Source of the DNA: Chryseobacterium lacus
GTDB taxonomy: Bacteria > Bacteroidota > Bacteroidia > Flavobacteriales > Weeksellaceae
DNA length: 64,000 nucleotides
Assembly: GCF_003336205.1 (NCBI RefSeq)
Contig: NZ_QPIE01000007.1
Location: 154,771-218,770, forward strand
Direction of reading: 5' to 3'
Below, one piece after another: positions 27,612-37,289 of the stretch. The notes below the pieces were generated by a model, which was not told where the DNA came from, ran no database searches, and was given only the letters and a program-made list of their open reading frames with translations. Every line of letters begins with the position of its first letter. The first letter of the stretch is position 1. The translations under genes and the position numbers were made by a program.

Positions 27612-27962
27612 TTATTCTCCATGCAAAAAAGCTTTTTTGATGAGCAAGCTTTCTTCGCTTTCCACATGATCTTCGTCAGGGATGCAACAGTCTACCGGGC
27701 AAACAGCCGCGCACTGTGGTTCTTCATGGAAGCCTATGCACTCAGTACATTTATCGGTCACTATAAAGTAGACATCGTCACTCACCGGTTCCTGTGGAGC
27801 ATCGGCATCAATGGTTAATCCGGACTTCATCGTTACCATCCCTTTCAGCGCCGTACCGTCGGATGCTTTCCAGTCTACAGCACCTTCATAAATTGCGTTG
27901 TTTGGGCATTCCGGCTCACATGCCCCGCAATTGATACATTCATCTGTTATTCTAATCGCCAT
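27612..27962 (-). CDS. 2[4Fe-4S] ferredoxin
   Basis: 116 residues. The first cluster motif is CINCGACEPECP and the second CTECIGFHEEPQCAAVCPVD, with a 40-residue insertion between them. Small cytoplasmic electron carrier of the YfhL-like type. There is a Cys-Cys pair after the second motif (VDCCIPD). A hairpin separates it from serC, so it is likely its own unit. Confidence 0.9.
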   Translation of the reverse strand: MAIRITDECINCGACEPECPNNAIYEGAVDWKASDGTALKGMVTMKSGLTIDADAPQEPVSDDVYFIVTDKCTECIGFHEEPQCAAVCPVDCCIPDEDHVESEESLLIKKAFLHGE

Positions 27963-28129
27963 TGCTGATCTTTATTTTTTATGAAATTTGCTGCAAATAT
28001 ACGAAGAATTCTCCGGACCCTCAGCAACGTACCAGTCAATTCGACTTCATTACAGCTTAAAAATTCCACAATAAATTCTAAAAAACAGAAGGATAAAGCA
28101 AATATAGAATGAGCAAGTTGAACTTATTA

Positions 28130-28157
28130 AAAGCTGCCGAAGATGACAACGGCAGAT
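28130..28157 (-). terminator. Terminator of the DoxD/DoxA gene
   Basis: CTGCCG (28134-28139) and CGGCAG (28150-28155) with T-rich sequence after it on the minus strand. Confidence 0.65.
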
Positions 28158-28167
28158 TTTAAAAGAA

Positions 28168-29178
28168 CTAAGGTAGTTCCGCTGTCCATTCTATTCCGCT
28201 GATGTCCGTCAGTCTCAGCAGATAGTTTTTTTTAATTTGAGTTTCTTCTAAATCAAGAGTTATATCTGCTTTGGCACCAAGCGGCAAGACCAAGCTGTGT
28301 TTTCCGGGTTTAATTTTTGCCACATAGTGATTGTGAATTTTATCGGTGGGAAATTCCGCAAGTTGTTGATGAAAAAGAGACTTCACAATATTTTTATTTT
28401 CGTCCAGAATTTCGATTCCGATCAGAAATGAACCGTAAACATCGGCACCTTCGACCCTGAATAATTCAAAAGTCAGCAAAGAACCCTGATGTTGAATATT
28501 AGAAATCTCCACTTTCGGCTTTACTGATTTATTATGAAGGGTTCCAAAAACACCACCGTGAAAATATTGATTCGTAAACAAAGTAAGTCCAAAAATAACT
28601 GAGGACATCACCAGCACTTTCACGCGCAGATTTCTGAGAGGAAGCACTCCTGAACCTAGAAATGAAAACCATTTTTTGTGAGTGAATGCGTAGTTTTTGT
28701 TCATGAAATACTGATCCAGAGAATATGACCCGCTTCCGGTAAGTAAGAGGACAAATCCGCTGGATACGCCTAAAACACCAATCTGCCATTCATCCAGACA
28801 TGTGGTTCCAATCCATCCGGAACCCAGTAATATTCCCATAGCAAGGAAAAATATTCCCACGCTCATCAGTCTTGTAAACAGGCCTAAAATGATGCACAAT
28901 CCAACGATGGCTTCTACAATCGTGAAAATAACCATCGAAAGATGTAACGCTTCCGGATGAGTGACCAGATATTCAATAATAGGGCGAATACCTAAAGCGT
29001 TGGGAAGGAAATGATTGAATTTTTCGCCGATGTAACCTGCTTCTTCCGGAATTAGCTTATTGTCTAAAATCAGACGTCTCCAAAATGCTGAAAAATAAGT
29101 CCAGCCGATAACCCATCGAAGGGATAATGTAAAAAGTCCGGCATTGGTGTACGCAGTATTGTCAATAGTATGTTTCAT
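28168..29178 (-). CDS. DoxD-DoxA fusion (thiosulfate:quinone oxidoreductase-like)
   Basis: 336 residues. The first 170 form a DoxD/DoxX-type membrane domain with about four helices (LSLRWVIGWTYFSAFWRRL, IFTIVEAIVGLCIILGLFTR, GWIGTTCLDEWQIG). After a fifth helix near 190, an exported domain resembling DoxA follows (about 215-336). In Acidianus the two are separate subunits of an enzyme passing electrons from thiosulfate to quinone. Whether this fusion does the same in a flavobacterium is unproven. Confidence 0.75.
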   Translation of the reverse strand: MKHTIDNTAYTNAGLFTLSLRWVIGWTYFSAFWRRLILDNKLIPEEAGYIGEKFNHFLPNALGIRPIIEYLVTHPEALHLSMVIFTIVEAIVGLCIILGLFTRLMSVGIFFLAMGILLGSGWIGTTCLDEWQIGVLGVSSGFVLLLTGSGSYSLDQYFMNKNYAFTHKKWFSFLGSGVLPLRNLRVKVLVMSSVIFGLTLFTNQYFHGGVFGTLHNKSVKPKVEISNIQHQGSLLTFELFRVEGADVYGSFLIGIEILDENKNIVKSLFHQQLAEFPTDKIHNHYVAKIKPGKHSLVLPLGAKADITLDLEETQIKKNYLLRLTDISGIEWTAELP

Positions 29179-29234
29179 TGATTTATATATTTGTTTAACG
29201 TGAAAAGTTTGTGATGATCGCGGGATTTACAAAA

Positions 29235-29609
29235 TCACGCAACAGCTATTTTCAGTCTTTTAAACAAAATATATTTGGGAGGATTATTCCCCGAGAATCC
29301 TTCTGAAAAAGTGCTTTTTGCTTTATCAAAATTAATTTCAAAAAACGGATATTCTGAGAAATAAAAATGTTCAGTTTGATGCTTGATTTTCGTCTTTTGG
29401 TCGGCCGAAATCTGAAGGCTTTCACGTTGAAAATACGCACAAATATTTATCGTATTTGTGGTCTTCGTTTTATTGAATGGTCGGGTGTATTCTATCTCTG
29501 CAGAGCCAAACATGGCTTCTTTTACGATGCATGGACTTAATGCAAATGCACCAAGACACAGAATTAAGAAGTGTTTAAAGATGAGGATATGTCGTAAAGT
29601 AATACGCAT
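29235..29609 (-). CDS. Small exported protein, function unknown
   Basis: 124 residues. Hydrophobic N terminus (ILIFKHFLILCLGAFALS) suggesting a signal peptide, then SPCIVKEAMFGSAEIEYTRP and FNKTKTTNT. This opening, Pro-Cys-x-Val-Lys then Lys/Asn-rich KTKTT, recalls short Bacteroidota proteins found near transport genes, but I cannot name a family. No catalytic motif. On the same strand as the DoxD/DoxA gene, 56 bases upstream of it. Confidence 0.55.
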   Translation of the reverse strand: MRITLRHILIFKHFLILCLGAFALSPCIVKEAMFGSAEIEYTRPFNKTKTTNTINICAYFQRESLQISADQKTKIKHQTEHFYFSEYPFFEINFDKAKSTFSEGFSGNNPPKYILFKRLKIAVA

Positions 29610-29801
29610 TGTGGCAAAGATAGGTTTTTTTTTGGTGATGAATATGGTTGATTACATTGTCAATTTAATCATCCGGTAAAAAATATTTAGAATCTTCACT
29701 CATTGTAAAATGACCCGATGTGGCCGGATTTTTGAAAACTAACCGTATTGTTAGGTTTATAAATTTTCCGAAATCAAAACGGAAGGGAAGATTGATATTA
29801 G

Positions 29802-30821
29802 ATGAAATTAATTGAATTTACGAACAAAGGAATATATTGTCCACCGGGAAATTTTTATGTTGACCCGTGGTATCCCGTGGATTTTGCAGTCATCACCCAT
29901 GCTCATGCCGACCATGCGCGATGGGGAATGAAAAAATATCTTTGCCATCACGATACCAAGCCTATTCTGAAACTTCGAATCGCAGAAGATATATCCGTGC
30001 AAAGTGTAGGATATGGCGAAACTATCAACAAAAATAATGTAGAAATTACTTTTTTTCCGGCCGGTCATGTTATTGGGTCGGCACAAATCAAACTGGAATA
30101 TAAAGGTTTCGTGGCTGTGGTTTCCGGTGATTACAAACTGCAGGACGATGGCCTTTCTGTACCGTTTCATCCGGTGAAATGCCATGAATTTGTTACAGAA
30201 TCTACTTTTGGATTGCCCATTTATCATTGGGATGAGGTGCCGGTAATGACCCGAAAACTTCAGGATTGGGTGTCTCAGAATCGGGAGAATGGCAAAACTT
30301 CAGTGTTGGTAGGCTACTCTTTAGGCAAAGCGCAACGGATTCTGAAGGCGTTGGAAAGTAATGACAACATTCTGGTGCATCATTCGATCGCCAAGTTAAA
30401 TTCTGCATTTGAGGAATCGGGAATAGAATTGCCGTCGTACAGTGTTATCGATTTTACACACAAAAGCGAAATGCAGGGCGCCACCGTCATCGTTCCGCCG
30501 GCTTTATTAGACAGTAATGTCATCAAAAAAATTCCGAATGCTGCGCTGGCTATTTGCAGCGGGTGGATGCAGGTTAGAGGATCCCGAAGGTGGCGAAGCG
30601 CGGATGCCGGATTTGCCATCAGTGATCACGCCGATTGGGACGGACTTTTGCAGGCAGTAAAGGAAACGGAAGCGGAGAAAGTATACGTCACTCACGGTTT
30701 TACAGATGTTTTTTCAAAATACCTGAATGAAATCGGAATTGAGGCAGAAGCAATTTCTACCCGCTTCGGAGGTGAAGAACCGGATGAAGTACCAACGGAT
30801 TCTCCGGAAAATAAAAATTAA
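29802..30821 (+). CDS. Ligase-associated DNA exonuclease (metallo-beta-lactamase fold)
   Basis: 339 residues. The metal site THAHADHARWG carries HxHxDH, further ligands are in GHVIGSAQI and SGDYK, and a beta-CASP-like part ends with AISDHADWDG and VTHG. It belongs to the SNM1/artemis-like nucleases coded beside bacterial ATP-dependent ligases. First gene of the repair operon, 32 bases before the ligase. Confidence 0.9.
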   Translation: MKLIEFTNKGIYCPPGNFYVDPWYPVDFAVITHAHADHARWGMKKYLCHHDTKPILKLRIAEDISVQSVGYGETINKNNVEITFFPAGHVIGSAQIKLEYKGFVAVVSGDYKLQDDGLSVPFHPVKCHEFVTESTFGLPIYHWDEVPVMTRKLQDWVSQNRENGKTSVLVGYSLGKAQRILKALESNDNILVHHSIAKLNSAFEESGIELPSYSVIDFTHKSEMQGATVIVPPALLDSNVIKKIPNAALAICSGWMQVRGSRRWRSADAGFAISDHADWDGLLQAVKETEAEKVYVTHGFTDVFSKYLNEIGIEAEAISTRFGGEEPDEVPTDSPENKN

Positions 30822-30853
30822 AAAAATGTCTCCATTACTAACCCAAAGTTTGA

Positions 30854-32437
30854 ATGAAAGATTTTGCCGAACTAATAAAACGACTGGAAAGCACCAATAA
30901 AACGAATGCAAAACTGGAAGCCATCATCAGTTATCTGGAAACGGCTGCAGATGATGATAAGTTGTGGTTCATCGCTCTTTTCACAGGAAAAAGGCCGAAA
31001 AGAACGGTGGCGACTAATCTACTGAAGGAATGGACTTTGGAAATCACCGGGCTTCCGTATTGGTTGTTTGTGGAAAGTTACAGCGCAGTAGGAGATTTGG
31101 GAGAAACCATTTCGCTGCTGCTTCCTCCGCCAAGGTTCCAGATTGTGAAATCTCTATCGCAATGGATGTCCGAAATCATAGAATTGAAAAATAAAACAGA
31201 AGCTGAAAAAAAGGAATTTATTCTTCACACTTGGGACGGACTGGAAGTCACAGAAAGATTTATTTTCAACAAATTAATTGGCGGAAGTTTTAGAATCGGC
31301 GTGTCGCATAAAACTTTGGTGAATGCTTTGGCCAAATTTACTGAGCAGGAACCTGCGGCGCTCATGCACTCCATTATGGGAAAGTGGGATCCTGTGAATT
31401 ATTCTTTTTCAGAACTGATACAGGGTGATATTGACAATCCGGACGACTCCAAACCGTATCCTTTTTGTCTGGCGTATCCCCTCGAAAAAGAAACGGACGA
31501 ACTGGGAGATCCGGAAGACTGGCAGATTGAATACAAATGGGACGGAATACGCGGGCAACTCATTAAAAGAAATGATCAAATTTTTATCTGGTCACGTGGT
31601 GAAGAACTGGTGACGGATCAGTTTCCGGAATTGGTGGAATCTCTGAAAAAGTGTGAAGGAAATTTTGTGATTGACGGGGAAATTATTGCTTGGAAAGAGG
31701 ATAAGATTTTGAATTTCAGCGAACTTCAGAAGAGGCTGAACCGAAAAACGATTTCAAAAAAAATGTTGGAAGAAATTCCTGTGAAATGTATCGTGTACGA
31801 TCTGCTGGAGTTGGAATATGAAGATCTCCGACAGAAACCCCTTCAGGAAAGAAGAAAAAAATTAGAAAACTGGCTCGAACTGAACTTGCCTTCACATATT
31901 ATTTTATCACAAAAAATAACTTCTGAAAGTTGGGAAACTATGGATGAAATCCGGAATAATGCGAGAGAAATAAATGCAGAAGGGCTGATGCTGAAACATC
32001 ACAATTCAGTGTACCATGCAGGCCGGAAAAGAGGCGACTGGTGGAAATGGAAAATAAATCCTTATACCATAGATGCAGTCTTGATTTATGCACAAAAAGG
32101 AAGCGGCAGAAGAAGCGGATATTATACCGATTATACCTTTGCGGTGAAAGATGAAGATCGTTTGGTAACGATTGCCAAAGCCTATTCGGGATTGACTGAC
32201 AAGGAAATAATGGAAGTAAGCCGGTTCGTAAACAAAAATGCGCTGGAGAAATTCGGGCCTGTAAGAACGGTGAAGCCGGAGCTCGTTTTTGAAATTGCTT
32301 TTGAAGGAATAAGCTACAGTAAACGACATAAAAGCGGTGTGGCATTGAGGTTTCCCCGGATTGTACGATGGCGGAAAGATAAAACTGCCGAAGAAATAGA
32401 TCATCTGGACGATCTTAAAAAATTAATTACCGATTGA
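30854..32437 (+). CDS. ATP-dependent DNA ligase (ligase-associated system)
   Basis: 527 residues. Adenylated Lys in EYKWDGIRGQL (KxDG with Trp), then FVIDGEIIAW, MLKHHNSVYHAGRKRGDWW and WKIN motifs, an N-terminal DNA-binding domain (about 1-190) and an OB domain at the end (VKPELVFEIAFEGISYS). It seals nicks using ATP, separate from the essential NAD ligase. Followed 18 bases later by the helicase. Confidence 0.93.
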   Translation: MKDFAELIKRLESTNKTNAKLEAIISYLETAADDDKLWFIALFTGKRPKRTVATNLLKEWTLEITGLPYWLFVESYSAVGDLGETISLLLPPPRFQIVKSLSQWMSEIIELKNKTEAEKKEFILHTWDGLEVTERFIFNKLIGGSFRIGVSHKTLVNALAKFTEQEPAALMHSIMGKWDPVNYSFSELIQGDIDNPDDSKPYPFCLAYPLEKETDELGDPEDWQIEYKWDGIRGQLIKRNDQIFIWSRGEELVTDQFPELVESLKKCEGNFVIDGEIIAWKEDKILNFSELQKRLNRKTISKKMLEEIPVKCIVYDLLELEYEDLRQKPLQERRKKLENWLELNLPSHIILSQKITSESWETMDEIRNNAREINAEGLMLKHHNSVYHAGRKRGDWWKWKINPYTIDAVLIYAQKGSGRRSGYYTDYTFAVKDEDRLVTIAKAYSGLTDKEIMEVSRFVNKNALEKFGPVRTVKPELVFEIAFEGISYSKRHKSGVALRFPRIVRWRKDKTAEEIDHLDDLKKLITD

Positions 32438-32455
32438 TTTTAGAACTTCTGATTC

Positions 32456-34915
32456 ATGAAAAACAAATTTGAGACAACAGAAGGATACCGGATCGTCCGC
32501 AACTGGATGAAGGAAAAAGGAAACAGCCCGTTTGGTTTCCAGCATAAAACCTGGGAAAAATTTGGAAATGGGTACAGCGGAATGGTGATTGCGCCCACAG
32601 GATTCGGAAAAACCTACTCCGTTTTTCTGGCGCAGGTCATCCATTTTCTGAATCATCCTGAACAATATTCTAAAGGATTAAAATTATTGTGGATCACACC
32701 TTTGCGGTCCCTCGCAAAAGATATTGCCAAAGCGATTAACGAAGCCATCAATGAAATCGGCCTCGACTGGACCGTGGGTGTTAGAAACGGCGATACCGAC
32801 ATTAAAATCCGTCAGCAACAAACCCGGAATATGCCGGATATTCTTTTGGTAACTCCGGAAAGTTTGCATCTTCTTTTGGCTCAGAAAAACAATTCCAATT
32901 TCTTTAAAAACCTTTCCTGTATCGCCGTTGATGAATGGCATGAACTGTTGGGAAACAAACGGGGCGTAATGACGGAGCTGGCGCTGAGTTACCTTAAAAA
33001 TCAACTTCCGAAACTGAAAATCTGGGGAATAACAGCAACCATTGGAAACCTGGATGAAGCGATGGAAGTGCTGCTGCCATTTCCGGGAAAGAAAGCCAAA
33101 GTTATTGCTAAAGAAAAGAAAAAAACCGACATTATTTCCGTGTTTCCAGATGAGGTGGAAGTACTTCCCTGGGCCGGACATCTCGGAGCGAAAATGGCAG
33201 AAAAAGTAATTCCGGTGATCGAACAGTCAAAGTCAACCATCATTTTTACCAACACGAGAAGTCAAAGCGAATATTGGTATCAGCTGTTGCTGGACGCTAA
33301 TCCCGATTTGGCCGGCCAGATTGCCATTCATCACAGTTCCATCGATGCCCATCTCCGGATTTGGATTGAAGAAAATTTAAGTTCGGGCAAACTGAAAGCA
33401 GTGGTTTCAACTTCATCGCTGGATTTGGGTGTAGATTTCAAGCCTGTCGATACCGTCATTCAGGTAGGATCTGTAAAAGGGGTAGCTCGGTTTCTGCAAC
33501 GTGCCGGAAGAAGCGGACATTCGCCTTTTGAAACGTCAAAAATTTACTGTGTTCCGACCCATTCCTTGGAACTGATAGAAGTCGCAGCGTTGAAAGAAGC
33601 GGTCAAACAAAAGGTCATCGAGAAACGCGAACCGCTGCTTTTAAGTTTTGATGTATTGACCCAATTCCTCGTCACTATCGCTGTCGGCGAAGGATTTAAA
33701 AAAGAAGAAATGTTGACTATCGTAAAAAAGACTTTTGCTTTCAGTGCGATGTTGGAGTCTGAATTTAATGAAATTCTGGAATTTCTCACCATCGGTGGCG
33801 GTGCTCTGAAAAACTATGAAGAATTTCACAAAGTGGTGGTGGATGAAAAGGGAATTTATCGTGTTACTTCAAGAAAAATAGCGATGCTTCACCGCATGAA
33901 TTTGGGCGTTATCGTCAGCGATGCGATGCTGAAAGTGAAGTTTCTTTCTGGTGGATATATCGGGATGATTGAGGAATATTTTATTTCACGATTGAATAAA
34001 GAGGATAAATTTATTCTTGCCGGAAGAGTACTGGAAGTGGCAATGATTAAAGAAATGACCGTGTATGTCCGCGCTTCAAAAGGAAAAGCAAAAGTCCCCA
34101 GTTATTTGGGTGGAAGATTGCCGCTGAGTTCGGATTTGGGACATTTTCTTCGCAAAAAACTTTCAGACTCATTAAATCCAAAAGCCACAGAGAAAGAACT
34201 GAAGTTCCTGCATCCGCTTTTGGTTCGTCAGAATGAGCGATCGCATATCCCGAGAGAAGATGAATTTCTGGTGGAAATGATAGAAAACCGGCAGGGATTT
34301 CACCTGTTTATGTATCCGTTTGAAGGAAGGCTCATCCATGAAGTGATGGCGGCTTTAATTGCATTCCGGATTTCAAAAATATCCCCGATTTCGTTTTCGA
34401 TGGCGATGAATGATTACGGTTTTGAATTGTTCAGCGATTCCGAAATACCTTTAAACGATGAAAGTCTAAAGAAAATTTTGTCCGAGGAAAACCTGATGCG
34501 CGATGTAATTTCCAGCATCAATGCTACAGAAATGGCAAGACGAAAATTCAGAGATATCGCCGTAGTTTCCGGCTTGGTGCTTCAGAATCTGTATGGAAAA
34601 CAGCGCAATAATAAGTCGTTGCAAGCATCTGCCGGACTGATTTTCAATGTTTTAGAACAGTATCATCCGGATCATTTTTTGGTACGGCAGTCTTATACTG
34701 AGGTATTTAACCAGCAACTGGAAGAGGTACGTTTGCGTGCAGCGTTCCACAGAATTTCCCAATCAAAAATTATTTTGAAAAAAGCCACCGCATTTACGCC
34801 GCTCAGTTTCCCGATAAAAGTGGATAGCCTTCGTTCCACACTTTCCAGTGAAGATCTGGATGCCCGCATCAAAAAATTAAGATTAGAAGCCATGAAAAAT
34901 AAATTGCAGTCTTAA
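32456..34915 (+). CDS. Ligase-associated DEXH helicase (Lhr-core type)
   Basis: 819 residues. Walker A APTGFGKT, motif II DEWHELLG, STSSLDLGVDFKPVDTVIQ and FLQRAGRSGHSP from helicase domain 2, then winged-helix and Lhr-core domains. Homologues are single-strand DNA-dependent 3' to 5' helicases coded with the ligase, exonuclease and PdeM. An 82-base gap with a new -7 element separates it from the next gene. Confidence 0.93.
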   Translation: MKNKFETTEGYRIVRNWMKEKGNSPFGFQHKTWEKFGNGYSGMVIAPTGFGKTYSVFLAQVIHFLNHPEQYSKGLKLLWITPLRSLAKDIAKAINEAINEIGLDWTVGVRNGDTDIKIRQQQTRNMPDILLVTPESLHLLLAQKNNSNFFKNLSCIAVDEWHELLGNKRGVMTELALSYLKNQLPKLKIWGITATIGNLDEAMEVLLPFPGKKAKVIAKEKKKTDIISVFPDEVEVLPWAGHLGAKMAEKVIPVIEQSKSTIIFTNTRSQSEYWYQLLLDANPDLAGQIAIHHSSIDAHLRIWIEENLSSGKLKAVVSTSSLDLGVDFKPVDTVIQVGSVKGVARFLQRAGRSGHSPFETSKIYCVPTHSLELIEVAALKEAVKQKVIEKREPLLLSFDVLTQFLVTIAVGEGFKKEEMLTIVKKTFAFSAMLESEFNEILEFLTIGGGALKNYEEFHKVVVDEKGIYRVTSRKIAMLHRMNLGVIVSDAMLKVKFLSGGYIGMIEEYFISRLNKEDKFILAGRVLEVAMIKEMTVYVRASKGKAKVPSYLGGRLPLSSDLGHFLRKKLSDSLNPKATEKELKFLHPLLVRQNERSHIPREDEFLVEMIENRQGFHLFMYPFEGRLIHEVMAALIAFRISKISPISFSMAMNDYGFELFSDSEIPLNDESLKKILSEENLMRDVISSINATEMARRKFRDIAVVSGLVLQNLYGKQRNNKSLQASAGLIFNVLEQYHPDHFLVRQSYTEVFNQQLEEVRLRAAFHRISQSKIILKKATAFTPLSFPIKVDSLRSTLSSEDLDARIKKLRLEAMKNKLQS

Positions 34916-34985
34916 TGAATCTTTAAACGCATTAGAATTTTCTTTTATTTCTGAGTAATTGTCAGGAATAATCAATGCGGTTTGC

Positions 34986-34993
34986 TAATTTTG
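34986..34993 (+). promoter_or_regulatory. -7 element before the MmcB-like gene
   Basis: TAATTTTG is an exact TAnnTTTG, only 7 bases before the ATG at 35001. The nearest TTG (34959-34961) is 24 bases upstream, longer than ideal. If used, the transcript would start nearly at the start codon. Confidence 0.35.
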
Positions 34994-35000
34994 CACCGTG

Positions 35001-35543
35001 ATGATTAAGATTGAAGAACTGATACACGCTTATATTTCTACCCAATGTGATTTCGAAAAACAGGTAATCTTAACCCATCATTTCCATGCCGATTGGGAAG
35101 CGGATTTGTTATTGATTAATCCGGATGGTTTCAGCCATGAAATTGAAATTAAATTCAGCAAAAGCGATTTCAAAAGCGATTTCAAAAAGTTCTATCTAAA
35201 CCGGCACACAGGAGAGAAGTACCTGAAACATGATAAGATTTGCTGTGGCGATTATGTCTGCAATCATTTCAGTTTTCTGCTTCCAATGGGAATGATTGAT
35301 TCCAAAGAAATTCCGGAACACTGTGGAATTATCGAATTTTATCACGATGCCGACCGTTGGGAGACCGTTTTCAGAACGATCCGCACTCCGAAAACTCTGC
35401 ACGAAACTCCGTACTGGCAACTGATAGATAAGGATATGATGCTGAAAAAAATGGCCATGAATCTTATTCAGCGGAAATTCCAGCTGAAATCCAGAACTGA
35501 AGAACTCATTTTCAAAAATCCGTTCGGAGATAAAACCTTTTGA
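35001..35543 (+). CDS. MmcB-like PD-(D/E)XK nuclease, inserted in repair operon
   Basis: 180 residues from the ATG; a GTG one codon earlier is the alternative. The core WEADLLLINPDGFSHEIEIK, followed by FSKSDFKSDFKK, gives the Asp...Glu-x-Lys nuclease signature and the (S/T)xxDFxxDxK pattern of the MmcB family. MmcB proteins are putative endonucleases linked to damage tolerance in alphaproteobacteria. A strand similar to their YFLLP (HFSFLLP) follows. It is not one of the four standard genes of this operon. Its TGA lies 2 bases before the ATG at 35546 taken as the pdeM start. Fold assignment is by motif only. Confidence 0.6.
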   Translation: MIKIEELIHAYISTQCDFEKQVILTHHFHADWEADLLLINPDGFSHEIEIKFSKSDFKSDFKKFYLNRHTGEKYLKHDKICCGDYVCNHFSFLLPMGMIDSKEIPEHCGIIEFYHDADRWETVFRTIRTPKTLHETPYWQLIDKDMMLKKMAMNLIQRKFQLKSRTEELIFKNPFGDKTF

Positions 35544-35545
35544 AA

Positions 35546-36199
35546 ATGAATAAAATAATGAAGATCAGGACGCTGGAAATAGAAGTGTTGGGTGAGATAC
35601 TGCTGCTGTGCAACCAAAAAGTGATGTTTTGGGAGGCACAGTCAATGCTAATTTTGAGCGATATGCATATCGGAAAATCTGCTCATTTCAGGAAAAACGG
35701 TATTGCGATTCCCAATTCCGTACTAAAAAATGATCTGAATAAACTGGATCAGATGATTTCTTATTTTGGCGCGGAACAGTTGCTCATTAACGGAGATATT
35801 CTACACGCCGGCGACAATACCGATGTGGATTTTTTCTGCGAATGGAAAAAGGGAATTCCGGCAGATTTTCATCTGATAAAAGGCAATCACGATCGGATTT
35901 CAAAAGAACTGGAAGTAAAATTATGTCTTACTTCCATACAGGAACAATTGAAAGCAGGCCCTTTTTGTTTTGTGCATGAGTTTGATTCTCAGTGTACGGA
36001 TTTTCAGATTACGGGTCATATTCATCCCGGAATCGAAATCAGAAATAAAATTAAAAATATCCGGCTTCCCTGTTTTGCCGTTACTGAAAAGCAAATTTTG
36101 CTTCCCGCTTTCAGTGAATTTACCGGACTTGATACCAGAAATTTACCGTCACGCGCAACATTTTTTCCACTCACTCCTAACGAGATTTTTGAAATGTAA
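35546..36199 (+). CDS. pdeM: Ligase-associated endonuclease PdeM
   Basis: 217 residues from the ATG at 35546. A TTG at 35540 and an ATG at 35558 (MKIRTLEIEV, closest to family starts) are alternatives. Calcineurin-like metallophosphoesterase: ILSDMHIGKSAHFRKNG, INGDILHAG, KGNHDR and TGHIHPG supply the metal ligands. Fourth standard member of the ligase-associated set, thought to cut DNA in damage repair. Confidence 0.88.
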   Translation: MNKIMKIRTLEIEVLGEILLLCNQKVMFWEAQSMLILSDMHIGKSAHFRKNGIAIPNSVLKNDLNKLDQMISYFGAEQLLINGDILHAGDNTDVDFFCEWKKGIPADFHLIKGNHDRISKELEVKLCLTSIQEQLKAGPFCFVHEFDSQCTDFQITGHIHPGIEIRNKIKNIRLPCFAVTEKQILLPAFSEFTGLDTRNLPSRATFFPLTPNEIFEM

Positions 36200-36226
36200 A
36201 CCAGAATGTGTGTTGGGCAATTAGCC

Positions 36227-36784
36227 TTAAACTTCTTCTTGAATTTTTCGTTCTTTTAACACTAAAATTGAGATAATATAAATGACAACAATAGTCAGTG
36301 GAATGGTTATAAATCTTTCAGAAGGAAATAAATACCAGAGAATTACAATTAAAATGGTTCGCAGGATCGAATGAAAAAGGCCAATCCAATGATCAATAAT
36401 CCAGGTTAAAGGAACCCACATGAGTCCTGTTAAAATTCCAACGGTTAACGGAAGTGAGGTATAATCTACGAGGAAAAACGGGATCGCAATAGAGTAGACC
36501 AAAAGAGCCTGAACAACTGTGAGGAAAAATAAATTATCGAACGTATTTTTAGGTTTGGTTTTGTCCAGATAATCTTCTCCTGTCCATTTCGAAATTCCCA
36601 TGGCTAAATAAACGATGGAGCCTGTAGCGATGAACAATACCCACACTGTTATGTGGTCAGGAAAAAAAATACCTGAAAGCGCAACCGTTAACCAGGCGAT
36701 TAATCCGGCGATGGGAGAAGCCAGCAGTTTTTTCCGTTTAAAATCTTCTTTTTGTTCTTCAAGAGTTCGTTTAAGTTCAGTCAT
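36227..36784 (-). CDS. DUF7010-like membrane protein
   Basis: 185 residues with about five hydrophobic helices and a charged N-terminal helix (TELKRTLEEQKEDFKRKK). Layout and PLTWIIDHWIGLFHSILRT resemble DUF7010 membrane proteins; function unknown. Lies 21 bases after the DUF2200 gene on the same strand and converges on pdeM. Confidence 0.65.
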   Translation of the reverse strand: MTELKRTLEEQKEDFKRKKLLASPIAGLIAWLTVALSGIFFPDHITVWVLFIATGSIVYLAMGISKWTGEDYLDKTKPKNTFDNLFFLTVVQALLVYSIAIPFFLVDYTSLPLTVGILTGLMWVPLTWIIDHWIGLFHSILRTILIVILWYLFPSERFITIPLTIVVIYIISILVLKERKIQEEV

Positions 36785-36805
36785 TTTGTAATGTAAAATT
36801 GTGCG

Positions 36806-37171
36806 TTATCCGTTTCTCAGAATTTTCTCTATTTTTCTACCTTTTGATAGTTCATCAACCAGTTTATCAAGATAGCGAACTTGTTTTGTCAAAGGATTAT
36901 CAATTTCTTCGATTCGGTAGCCACAAATAACACCTGTAATAAGATGAGCATTCGGATTCAGTTCAGCGCCTTCAAAGAACTCTTTGAAAGTAACTTTGTT
37001 ATCAATCAGTTCTTTTATTTTAATCTCGTTAAAACCGGTCAGCCATTCCATTACCTTATGCAGTTCGTGGATAGATCTGTTTTTTTTCTCCACTTTCGCC
37101 ACATAGTGAGGATAGACAGAAGCAAAGGTCAGTTTAGCGATTCGTTCATTATGTTCAGGTGTTGTTTTCAT
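36806..37171 (-). CDS. DUF2200 family protein
   Basis: 121 residues, the full length of DUF2200. It starts MKTTPEHNERIAKLTFASVY, with KVEKKNRSIHELHKVMEWLT and VICGYRIEEI typical of the family. Small, soluble and helical; no known activity. First of two genes on this strand. Confidence 0.85.
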   Translation of the reverse strand: MKTTPEHNERIAKLTFASVYPHYVAKVEKKNRSIHELHKVMEWLTGFNEIKIKELIDNKVTFKEFFEGAELNPNAHLITGVICGYRIEEIDNPLTKQVRYLDKLVDELSKGRKIEKILRNG

Positions 37172-37289
37172 GATTTTCCTGATTCTGTTTTTACAAAGTT
37201 CTTCTTACAAATATGATGTAAAAGTTACTTTCCTGCAAACCGTAATGAAGACACCATTCTTTTTTCTATCTTTAAACTTTAATATTTTT

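Noticed and set aside
37170..37289. 40-codon N-terminal extension of the M1 peptidase
   Set aside because: The signal peptide begins at 37290; the extension overlaps the DUF2200 start region and is unlike a signal.
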